Shown: piece after piece, positions 52,499-60,583 of the stretch
Numbering within the stretch: the stretch's first letter is position 1
How the letters are laid out: the number at the start of each line of letters is the position of its first letter
NCBI GenBank assembly: GCA_936914845.1
Contig: CAKZGE010000004.1
Coordinates: 372,001-436,000 of the forward strand
Reading direction: 5' to 3'
Source of the DNA: an uncultured Chloracidobacterium sp.
Lineage (GTDB): Bacteria; Acidobacteriota; Blastocatellia; Pyrinomonadales; Pyrinomonadaceae
Length of the DNA stretch: 64,000 nt
The notes under the pieces: generated by a model
Databases searched by the model: none
Told to the model about the DNA's origin: nothing
What the model saw: the letters and a program-made list of their open reading frames with translations, nothing else
Made by a program: the position numbers and the translations under genes

Positions 52499-55330
52499 AT
52501 GACAACGAGGACATCAAGCTTTATTTTCGCCATCATTTGGTCGTTTTCGATCGGCTTTTCGGCTGTTTCGGGGCAAACGCCCTCGCCGGCCCCATCTTTT
52601 AAGGTCGAATACGAAAAGTTTACCTTGCCGAATGGGTTAACGGTGTTGTTTCATATCGACCGCAGCGATCCGGTCGTGGCCGTCTCGTTGACCGCTCATG
52701 TTGGTTCGGCCCGCGAAAAGGCCGGCCGCACCGGCTTTGCACATCTTTTTGAACATCTGCTGTTCCTAGAATCAGAGAATTTGGGCAAAGGCGGGTTGGA
52801 CAAGTTGAGCGCCCAGATCGGCGGATCAGGAGCCAATGGATCTACCAACCGGGACCGGACGAATTACCTGCAGACGGTGCCGAACGATGCGCTTGAAAAA
52901 ATGTTGTGGGCAGAGGCGGATAAGCTTGGCTGGTTCGTAAATACGGTCACCGATCCGGTGCTTGCCAAAGAGAAGCAAGTGGTCAAAAACGAAAAACGCC
53001 AAGGCGTGGACAACAATCCTTATGGCCACACGCAATATGTCATTGATAAGGCATTATACCCGGCCGGACATCCGTACAGCTGGCAGGTGATCGGTTCGCT
53101 GCAGGACCTTGATAATGCCACGGTCGAAGATGTGAAGGAATTTTACCGTCAATGGTATGTGCCGAACAATGTGACCTTGACCGTGGCGGGTGATTTTGAT
53201 CCGGTGCAGGCTAAAAAATGGGTCGAAAAATATTTTGGTGAAATAAAACGCGGCGGCGATGTCAAACTGCAGACGAAACAGCCGGCGGTCGTTAAGGAAA
53301 CCGTCCGTTTTGTGCATGAAGACAACTACGCAAAATTGCCGGAACTCACGCTTGTGTGGCCCTCGGTGGCTCAGTACGATCCGGATGCCTATGCCCTGGA
53401 TGTATTGACGCAATATCTGAGCGTTGGGAAAAAAGCCCCGCTCTATCAGGTGTTGGTCGAAGAAAAGCGATTGACGTCGAATGTTTCAATGTACAATTAT
53501 TCGTCGGAATTGGCAGGTCAGACACAGCTTGAGGTACGGGCTTTTGACGGAACGCCACTCGAAAATGTAAAGGCTGCGATCGACGAAGCTTTTGCAAGGT
53601 TTGAGAAGAACGGCATTTCGCAGAAGGACCTTGACCGCATAAAGGCCGGACAGGAAACTCAATTTTACAACGGACTTTCGAGCGTATTGGGGAAAGGTGC
53701 CCAATTGACCCAGTGCAGTATGTTTGCCGGCGACCCGGGCTGTATCGAAAAAGAGATCAACGGCATTTTGGCAGTAACACCGGGCGATGTGAACCGCGTT
53801 TACGAAAAATACATTAAAAATAGAAATTTTGTCGCGACGAGTTTTGTTCCGAAAGGGCAGGTTCAGCTGGCATTGAAGGATTCGAAAACAGCAGAGGTGG
53901 TCGTAGAACCGATCGTACAAGGAGCGGAAAAAGAGGTCGATCCGAATGTGAATGCCGAATATGAACGTACGCCATCGTCGTTCGACAGAAGCAAAGAGCC
54001 GCCATATGGACCGGCGCCAAAGGTCAGCGTTCCGGCCGTGTGGGTTCAGAAACTCAAGAACGGCATCGGTGTTTACGGGATCATGAACACGGAGGTGCCT
54101 GTTGTCTCATTCGAATTGTCGATAGACGGCGGTCAACGGCTCGAAACCCTCCAAAAGACGGGCATTGCCAATTTAACGGCGCAGATGTTAATGGAAGGCA
54201 CCAAGAACAAGACGCCGCAGGAACTTGAAGAGGCGATCGAACAGCTTGGAGCGAGTATTAGTGTGAGGGCCGGTAAAGAAAGCCTGGTGTTGAGGGGCAA
54301 TACACTTGCCCGAAATTTTCCGGCAACAATGGCTCTTGTGCAGGAGATACTTCTGGAGCCGCGCTGGGACGCCAAGGAATTTGATCTGGTCAAGGCCGCG
54401 ACGGTCAGTGAATTGAAACAGCAAGCGGCGGTTCCGCGGTCTATCGCGCAGAATAAATACGCCGAATTGATCTACGGCCGAGACAATATCTACTCAAAAA
54501 ATACATTGGGCACGGTCGAATCAGTTTCAGCGGCAACGCTCGACGATCTAAAAGCGTTTTACGCGGCTGCCGTATCGCCATCGGTTGCCAGGTTGAATGT
54601 TGTCGGAGCTCTTGGGCAAAAAGATGTCGTGAAACCTTTGGCAGGACTGGTGAGAGCGTGGAAACCGAAGGCGGTCGTTATACCGGAGTTTAAGACGCCG
54701 CCGGCACCGGAGAGATCGGTCGTCTATTTTTACGATGTGCCGAATGCATCACAATCAGTGCTTCAGATAGGTTACCCGGCGATGGCGGAAACGGATAAGG
54801 ATTTCTATCCGGCGAGCGTTGCGAATTACATACTCGGCGGCGGCGGGTTCGCATCACGGCTAACCATGCAGCTTCGCGAAGGGAAAGGCTACACGTACGG
54901 TATTTTCTCGGGCTTTTCGGGCACAAAAACGGTCGGCCCGTTCACCGTTTCAAGCGGCGTTCGCAGCAACGTTACGCTGGAATCGGTCGAATTGATCAAA
55001 GACATATTGGAAAATTACGGTGAGACCTACACGGAAGACGACCTGGCGACGACAAAGGGCTTTCTGATCAAAAGCAACGCACGCGCATTCGAAACGGCAG
55101 GAGCGAAGTTGAATATTTTGGATGATATCAGCAATTACGGTTGGAAGCCGGATTTCGTGCTGGAGCGGGAAAAGATCGTCAATGGAATGACGGTGAAAGA
55201 TATCCAGTCGCTTTCGGCAAAATATTTCAATCCTAATAAAATGTATTGGCTGGTGGTGGGTGATGCAAAGACACAATTGCCCCGGCTGAAAGAACTAGGA
55301 TTTGGCGAACCGATCCTCTTAAATAAATAA
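52499..55330 (+). CDS. exported M16 (pitrilysin-like) zinc peptidase
   Basis: 943 residues with a signal peptide (to about VSGQ, residue 25). Two M16 halves. The first (about 30-480) carries the inverted zinc motif HLFEH in GFAHLFEHLLF (about 79-89) and the downstream Glu expected near KNEKRQGVDN. The second half (about 510-940) has the same fold without the zinc motif and would close the chamber. Probably a periplasmic oligopeptidase. First gene of an operon with the GH47 and epimerase genes. Confidence 0.92.
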   Translation: MTTRTSSFIFAIIWSFSIGFSAVSGQTPSPAPSFKVEYEKFTLPNGLTVLFHIDRSDPVVAVSLTAHVGSAREKAGRTGFAHLFEHLLFLESENLGKGGLDKLSAQIGGSGANGSTNRDRTNYLQTVPNDALEKMLWAEADKLGWFVNTVTDPVLAKEKQVVKNEKRQGVDNNPYGHTQYVIDKALYPAGHPYSWQVIGSLQDLDNATVEDVKEFYRQWYVPNNVTLTVAGDFDPVQAKKWVEKYFGEIKRGGDVKLQTKQPAVVKETVRFVHEDNYAKLPELTLVWPSVAQYDPDAYALDVLTQYLSVGKKAPLYQVLVEEKRLTSNVSMYNYSSELAGQTQLEVRAFDGTPLENVKAAIDEAFARFEKNGISQKDLDRIKAGQETQFYNGLSSVLGKGAQLTQCSMFAGDPGCIEKEINGILAVTPGDVNRVYEKYIKNRNFVATSFVPKGQVQLALKDSKTAEVVVEPIVQGAEKEVDPNVNAEYERTPSSFDRSKEPPYGPAPKVSVPAVWVQKLKNGIGVYGIMNTEVPVVSFELSIDGGQRLETLQKTGIANLTAQMLMEGTKNKTPQELEEAIEQLGASISVRAGKESLVLRGNTLARNFPATMALVQEILLEPRWDAKEFDLVKAATVSELKQQAAVPRSIAQNKYAELIYGRDNIYSKNTLGTVESVSAATLDDLKAFYAAAVSPSVARLNVVGALGQKDVVKPLAGLVRAWKPKAVVIPEFKTPPAPERSVVYFYDVPNASQSVLQIGYPAMAETDKDFYPASVANYILGGGGFASRLTMQLREGKGYTYGIFSGFSGTKTVGPFTVSSGVRSNVTLESVELIKDILENYGETYTEDDLATTKGFLIKSNARAFETAGAKLNILDDISNYGWKPDFVLEREKIVNGMTVKDIQSLSAKYFNPNKMYWLVVGDAKTQLPRLKELGFGEPILLNK

Positions 55331-55340
55331 CGGAATAGAT

Positions 55341-56729
55341 ATGAGACCTGTAAATCAATATGCTGTCGCATTATGTGTAGCGGTGATCCTTTTGGGGGTT
55401 TTGGTTGGCCGCGGCCAAACTGTGACAAAAACGGATCGCGAAAAACTGGCAAGCGAGGTAAAAGTAGAGTTTCTGCACGCGTGGAACGGTTATAAGAAAT
55501 ATGCCTGGGGCAATGATGACCTAGCACCGCTCAGCAAAGGGCATCACAATTGGTATGCAGAACCGCTTTTGATGACGCCGGTGGATGCATTGGATACGAT
55601 GTATCTGATGGGCGAAAAGGCAGAAGCCGATGCGACCCGGGAATATATTGTTAAAGAGCTGAGATTTGATAAGGATCTTGATGTCCAAAATTTTGAGATC
55701 ACTATCCGTTTGTTGGGCGGGCTCCTGTCGGCCTATCAGATCAGCGGCGATGAAAAGCTCTTGAAACTCGCAGAAGATCTAGGCACGCGGCTGCTGCCGG
55801 TGTTCGATTCGCCTACCGGTTTGCCATATAAAAATGTAAATCTGGTCACGGGTAAAACCAGCGGGGCAGTAACAAACCCGGCGGAAACGGGCACGCTTTT
55901 GATCGAATTCGGCACACTCGCAAAATTGACGAACAAACCGATCTTTTACGAGAAAGCGAAGCGGGCATTGACGGAAACGTTCAAGCGACGTTCAAAGATC
56001 GGGCTGGTGGGAACGCGAATAAATGTCGAGACCGGCGAATGGGTCAATAAGGAAAGCCATATTAGCGCCGAGATCGATTCGTATTATGAATATTTGCTGA
56101 AATGTTCCATCTTGTTCGGCGACAAAGATTGCCGAAAGATGTGGGACGTATCGATCAAGCCGGTCAACAGATATTTGGCGGACAATGTTGGCGAGGAATT
56201 GTGGTACGGTTACGCAGACATGGAAACAGGCAAGCGGACGGCGTCCACCTATGGGGCTTTGGACGCATTTTTCCCCGGTGTGCTGGCATTGGCCGGAGAC
56301 CTGAAACGGGCGGAGCGGCTGCAAACATCTTCGTTTAAGATGTGGAATCTACACGGCATTGAGCCGGAAGTGCTTAATTACCGGACGATGAAGGTCGAAC
56401 ACGCCGGATATCCGCTGCGGCCGGAAATAATTGAATCAACGTATATTTTGTATCATTACACTAAGGACCCGAAATATTTGGCAATGGGCGAAAAAATGTG
56501 GCGGGATTTTGTGAAGTATTGCCGCACGGAAGCGGGCTATGCGGCATTGAAAAGTGTGGTGACAAAAGAAAAGAGAGATTCGATGCAAAGCTTTGTGCTG
56601 GCCGAAACATTTAAATATTTTTACCTGCTTTTTGCGACAAAGCCGCCTTTGGAGTTTGATAAGGTGGTGTTCAATACGGAAGCTCATCCGATCCGCCGCA
56701 CATGGAATGTTAAAATGGCGGGCAAATAA
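55341..56729 (+). CDS. glycoside hydrolase family 47 (alpha-mannosidase-like)
   Basis: 462 residues. After an N-terminal signal sequence (about 1-25) the protein shows the GH47 pattern throughout: FLHAWNGYKKYAWGNDDLAP (about 39-58), PVDALDTMYLMG (about 81-92), FEITIRLLGGLLSAYQ, SAEIDSYYEYLLK, FFPGVLALAGD, LRPEIIESTYILYHYT and the C-terminal VFNTEAHPI, where Thr binds calcium. GH47 enzymes cut alpha-1,2-linked mannose and are best known from eukaryotic ER/Golgi; bacterial members are few. Predicted periplasmic. Sits 10 bp after the M16 gene. Confidence 0.85.
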   Translation: MRPVNQYAVALCVAVILLGVLVGRGQTVTKTDREKLASEVKVEFLHAWNGYKKYAWGNDDLAPLSKGHHNWYAEPLLMTPVDALDTMYLMGEKAEADATREYIVKELRFDKDLDVQNFEITIRLLGGLLSAYQISGDEKLLKLAEDLGTRLLPVFDSPTGLPYKNVNLVTGKTSGAVTNPAETGTLLIEFGTLAKLTNKPIFYEKAKRALTETFKRRSKIGLVGTRINVETGEWVNKESHISAEIDSYYEYLLKCSILFGDKDCRKMWDVSIKPVNRYLADNVGEELWYGYADMETGKRTASTYGALDAFFPGVLALAGDLKRAERLQTSSFKMWNLHGIEPEVLNYRTMKVEHAGYPLRPEIIESTYILYHYTKDPKYLAMGEKMWRDFVKYCRTEAGYAALKSVVTKEKRDSMQSFVLAETFKYFYLLFATKPPLEFDKVVFNTEAHPIRRTWNVKMAGK

Positions 56730-56734
56730 AGATC

Positions 56735-57766
56735 ATGGCCAAGAAAAAAGCAACCGAAACAGAGAAAAAGATCCTGATAACCGGCGGAACCGGCTTTTTG
56801 GGGGCAGAGGTCGTTCGGCAACTGATCGATGCGGGCGAAACTAACATCAAGGTTTTGGCGTCCCGCGTGCCGGAATGGATGAAAGATGCGGGCATTAAGG
56901 CCGTCGAGGGTTCGGTAACGGACCCGGAAACGGTCGAAAAGGCGGTCAAAAATGTTTCGGCGATCTTCCATCTTGCCGGCAAGGTTTCGAGAAATAACGA
57001 CGATGCTGCCGACATGAACGGTGTTCATTTGGAGGGTACACGGGTTCTTTGCGAAGCCGCGTCCGAAGCCGGCGTGGGCACGATCGTGCTTGCGTCTTCG
57101 AGCGGAACGATCGCTGTGTCTGAAACGCCGGAGATGTTCGACGAAACGTTTCCGCCGCCTGTCGATATCATCACAAAATGGGCGTACTACGCATCCAAAT
57201 ACTATCAGGAGCGGGCGGCGCTTGAGAATTTCGATGGCAAAGGCCGCCGCTTGGTCATTATGAACCCGTCATTGCTGCTCGGCCCGGGCGATGACCGATT
57301 GAGTTCGACGAAGGTCGTCCTCGATTTTCTCGGGCGAAAAATTCCGTATGTGCCCGGCGGCGGACTTAATTTTGTAGATGTGCGCGACGCGGCGGCGGCA
57401 TTCATCACGGCTTTAGAAAAAGGGGAACATCAACAAAAATATCTGCTTGGTGCCGTGAATATGCCATTTGCAGAATTTCTCGGACGGTTGGAAAGATTGT
57501 CCGGCGTTTCAGCACCGATGCTGAAAGTTCCGAAGAAAATTGCGGCTGCCGGCGCCGGGATCATCGATTCGGTGTTTCGAAACTGGGGAAAAACTTCACC
57601 TGTTCAGCCGAAAGAAGTGGAACAGGCGGAATATTTTTGGTATTTCGATCCGTCAAGGGCTGTTGAAGAACTAGGGTTCACATCTCGTGATCCTCAGGAA
57701 ACGCTTCAAGACACTGTCGCATACATACGCACGACCTTTCTGGGCGGCGGTATCTTCTCAAAATAG
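56735..57766 (+). CDS. NAD-dependent epimerase/dehydratase (extended SDR)
   Basis: 343 residues. N-terminal Rossmann TGGTGFLGAEVV (about 16-27), FHLAGKVS (about 72-79), LASSSG with the Ser, YYASKYYQE (about 151-159, catalytic Tyr and Lys) and MNPSLLLGPGD (about 178-188). Typical of atypical-SDR dihydroflavonol-4-reductase or HpnA-like enzymes. Substrate unknown. Third gene of the M16-GH47 operon (5-bp gap); a sugar or lipid substrate is plausible. Confidence 0.88.
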   Translation: MAKKKATETEKKILITGGTGFLGAEVVRQLIDAGETNIKVLASRVPEWMKDAGIKAVEGSVTDPETVEKAVKNVSAIFHLAGKVSRNNDDAADMNGVHLEGTRVLCEAASEAGVGTIVLASSSGTIAVSETPEMFDETFPPPVDIITKWAYYASKYYQERAALENFDGKGRRLVIMNPSLLLGPGDDRLSSTKVVLDFLGRKIPYVPGGGLNFVDVRDAAAAFITALEKGEHQQKYLLGAVNMPFAEFLGRLERLSGVSAPMLKVPKKIAAAGAGIIDSVFRNWGKTSPVQPKEVEQAEYFWYFDPSRAVEELGFTSRDPQETLQDTVAYIRTTFLGGGIFSK

Positions 57767-58198
57767 CTACTTGACCCCGAAAAAGAAGAAAAAGAATATC
57801 GCGGCATGTTCGGGCTTGATACCGCGAGCATAGCCGATCGTGGAACGCGACGCATTTTCGACAGTGCCGTTGGATCTGACGTACCCGATGGTTGAACGGC
57901 TACTATTCTCAACCGTTCCGTTCGAACGTATATAACCGATGGTCGAGCGGCTCTTGTTTTCGACAGTTCCGTTATTTTGCAGGTAACCGAGAGTGGAACG
58001 CGATGAATTTTCGATGGTCCCGTCCCGTCGAATATATCCGATCGTTGAACCGCTTTTGCTTTCGATGGTGCCTGAATCTCGAATAAAACCGATTGTCGAA
58101 CGGCCCTTGTCTTCGACCGCCTGGCCAAAAGTACATACAGCCAAAAAAGCTGCAAAACAAATTGGCGGCAAGATGCTACGAATTCTCATGATCTTCAT
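57767..58198 (-). CDS. small exported repeat protein with 16-residue repeats
   Basis: About 143 residues from the ATG at 58198 (the longer frame to 58249 has no ribosome site). Signal peptide to about TFGQ. Then six near-identical 16-residue repeats of the form RSTIGYIRSNGTVENS, in DNA about 48 bp each, followed by a tail with six consecutive Phe (AIFFFFFFGVK). Similar short Gly-Tyr/Ile repeats in other bacteria are thought to form a beta-solenoid. Function unknown. Its start overlaps the end of the APC gene by 23 bp. Confidence 0.75.
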   Translation of the reverse strand: MKIMRIRSILPPICFAAFLAVCTFGQAVEDKGRSTIGFIRDSGTIESKSGSTIGYIRRDGTIENSSRSTLGYLQNNGTVENKSRSTIGYIRSNGTVENSSRSTIGYVRSNGTVENASRSTIGYARGIKPEHAAIFFFFFFGVK

Positions 58199-59480
58199 GT
58201 CTGTTCTTTCCAAAAAAACGATAGCAAAAATATATGACCGCGCCGGCACCGGCGGCGATGACCATTGCTGCGCCCTCTTTGCTTAAGTCTGATTGCATCA
58301 ACAGCCAAACGATCAAACCAAGCGACAGCACCGATAGAAGAACGCCGACAGGAGCCAGAAATTGCGCTTGCGGGACATTATGTTTGCGGCGGAACACGGG
58401 CAGCGAAGCACAGGTCGTTGAATATACAAGCAAACGGGTGGTGGTAGCGATGGCGGCTGCCGTGAAGAACGAAGACCACCAAGCAATGACAAGCATAACG
58501 GCGGCAGTCATCAAAATGGAAACCACCGGAGTTTTGTGCTTTACGCTGGTGCGGGCCAACATACCGGGCAATTCACCTTGTTCGGCCATTGCAAAAGGGA
58601 TGCGGGAGGCGGAAAGAAAACCGCCATTCAAGTTGCCGAGAATCGAGATCAGAGCTCCGACGGCAATGAATGCTCCGCCAAACGCGCCCAAAAAATGGGT
58701 GGCGGCATCGGCGAGCGGGCGTTCCGCCGAGGCTAGGCCGGGAAAGGTGCCGATGGCGACCGCTTGGATCGCGATGAACAGGATCGTGCAAACTATGAGA
58801 GCGGCGATCAGAGCAAAAGGAACGTTCTTTTGCGGGTTCTTAGTTTCACCGGCGGGAATGACGGCCGCTTCAAAACCAACGTAGGCATAGATCAAAAGCA
58901 GTACGGCCTCGGAAAAATTGGCATATGTGGGGACGGTTGAGAGATCGAAATTGGCCGGTTGAACGAAAAACGCGCCGATGCCTGCAAAGACCAACAAAGG
59001 CAGAAGTTTGCCAACAGTAAAGATATTGGTCGCGATCGCGGATTCGCGGATCCCGAGCAGATTCACGGCCGTTAAGCCGGCAACGATGGCGGCGATCAAC
59101 CCGAAACGCAACGGCCCCTGTGTCGTCTCCGGAAAAAAGAAGCCGAGGTAAAGCAGCAGGGCATTGCAATTGGCCGCAAAGGTCATTACCCGGACGATCC
59201 AATAAAGCCAGCCGACCTCGAACCCGACCAGCGGGCCAAAGGCTTCGCGGGCATATAGATACATACCGCCGGTGGAATTGAACCGGCTGGAGACCTCGGC
59301 AAAACACAATACGATCAACCCGGTAATAACCGCGCAAGCCAGAAAGGCGAACAGGCTATAACTGCCGATCAAACCAAAGACCTTGGCGGGCAGAATGAAG
59401 ATGCCTGTGCCGATGATCGTATTGATCGCAACAGCGGTCAGATCCCAACGGCCTAGGCCGCGAACGAGTTTTGGTTCCAT
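58176..59480 (-). CDS. APC-family amino acid permease
   Basis: 434 residues with about 12 membrane helices, inner membrane. TAVAINTIIGTGIFILPAKVF (part of TM1, with the conserved GxGIF), FAEVSSRFNSTGGMYLYAREAFG (TM2-3 loop), YAYVGFEAAVIPAGETKNPQKNVP (the APC signature) and GGFLSASRIPFAMAEQGELP are classic. Substrate not determinable. Divergent from the serine hydrolase gene. Confidence 0.92.
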   Translation of the reverse strand: MEPKLVRGLGRWDLTAVAINTIIGTGIFILPAKVFGLIGSYSLFAFLACAVITGLIVLCFAEVSSRFNSTGGMYLYAREAFGPLVGFEVGWLYWIVRVMTFAANCNALLLYLGFFFPETTQGPLRFGLIAAIVAGLTAVNLLGIRESAIATNIFTVGKLLPLLVFAGIGAFFVQPANFDLSTVPTYANFSEAVLLLIYAYVGFEAAVIPAGETKNPQKNVPFALIAALIVCTILFIAIQAVAIGTFPGLASAERPLADAATHFLGAFGGAFIAVGALISILGNLNGGFLSASRIPFAMAEQGELPGMLARTSVKHKTPVVSILMTAAVMLVIAWWSSFFTAAAIATTTRLLVYSTTCASLPVFRRKHNVPQAQFLAPVGVLLSVLSLGLIVWLLMQSDLSKEGAAMVIAAGAGAVIYFCYRFFGKNRHEDHENS

Positions 59481-59584
59481 ATTTGGCTAAAAAGATAGTC
59501 GTTAGCATGCCAGTGTGGAAATCGGATGCGTGTTTCGTTTATACTCTGAAAATCACATTTCGTAAAGAATCTAAAGGAAGATCA

Positions 59585-60574
59585 ATGCTCAAACTATCAA
59601 AAGCGTTCGTCGCAGCGGCCTGTCTGATCGTCGCTGTTCTATCCGTATCCGCTCAAAAAAAGGCGGAGATAATTGTGCCTAAAAGCTATCAACCGCCGAA
59701 AATGGAAAATTCGGCCGAATTGCAAACGCTGCTTGCGGCGGCCGTGAGCGAATCTGTTGCGGCTGTTCCGGAAGAGAGGCGCAGGCAGATGAAAGTATCT
59801 GCGGCGTTGATCGATGTGACTGATCCGACATTGCTGCGCACCGCCGATGTCGCCGGAGAGAACGCCTTGTATCCGGCGAGTGTGGTAAAGATGTTCTATA
59901 TGGCGGCGCTTGAACGCCAGCTGGAAGACGGAAAGGTCTTGATGACCAAAGAGCTTGAACGCGGGCTGCGTGACATGATCGTAGATTCTTCGAACGAGGC
60001 GACACAGTATATTTTGGATGTGTTGACGGATACGGCCAGCGGGGCCGAAAAGCCGCAAAAGGAATTTGAAGCCTGGCAATTCAAACGAAACCGCGTCAAT
60101 CGGTGGTTGACGGCGATGGGTTATCAAAATATCAATGTCAATCAAAAGACATTCTGTGAAGATGCGTACGGCATTGAGCAGCAATCGCGTAATTATAAGG
60201 GCGAGAACCGCAATATGCTGACGGCCAATGCTACTGCCCGAATGATGGCGGAGATCGTGTTGGGACGGTTGAACACGCCGGAACGGACAGCGGCAATGAT
60301 GAAGCTGATGCATCGCGAGCCATTCACGGCGAAGGACGATTCGCAAGCCACGGAATATACCGGCAAGGCCTTTGTGCGACGCGGATTGAACTCTGCTCGG
60401 TTGTGGTCAAAGGCGGGTTGGACGGATACCGCCCGGCATGATGCAGCTTATGTAGAACTGCCGAACGGCAAAAAGATAGTGTTGGCCATTTTTACGGAAA
60501 AAAATGCCGATGACAAGGAATTGATCTCGGCCATTGCCGGCAAAGTAATAGACGAAGTTTTGAAACAAAAATAA
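59585..60574 (+). CDS. class A beta-lactamase-fold serine hydrolase
   Basis: 329 residues from the ATG at 59585, which has AAAGGAAG upstream; the frame is open further back but without a start signal. Signal peptide to about SVSAQ. The S-x-x-K motif is SVVK in ALYPASVVKMFYM (about 102), the S-x-N motif SSNEAT, and KTG is replaced by KAG in LWSKAGWTDTARHDAAYV. The omega-loop Glu could not be placed. This is the penicillin-binding/beta-lactamase fold, but resistance is not implied; many such Acidobacterial proteins are peptidases or unknown. Exported. Operon with the S9 peptidase (9-bp gap). Confidence 0.8.
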   Translation: MLKLSKAFVAAACLIVAVLSVSAQKKAEIIVPKSYQPPKMENSAELQTLLAAAVSESVAAVPEERRRQMKVSAALIDVTDPTLLRTADVAGENALYPASVVKMFYMAALERQLEDGKVLMTKELERGLRDMIVDSSNEATQYILDVLTDTASGAEKPQKEFEAWQFKRNRVNRWLTAMGYQNINVNQKTFCEDAYGIEQQSRNYKGENRNMLTANATARMMAEIVLGRLNTPERTAAMMKLMHREPFTAKDDSQATEYTGKAFVRRGLNSARLWSKAGWTDTARHDAAYVELPNGKKIVLAIFTEKNADDKELISAIAGKVIDEVLKQK

Positions 60575-60583
60575 GAGAACCTG

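Noticed and set aside
57767..58198. CRISPR-like array of 48-bp units
   Set aside because: Units follow each other without spacers, keep one reading frame and encode a clean 16-residue repeat with a signal peptide.
59585..60574. Beta-lactamase conferring antibiotic resistance
   Set aside because: The fold is right but KTG is KAG and the omega-loop Glu could not be placed; resistance cannot be inferred.
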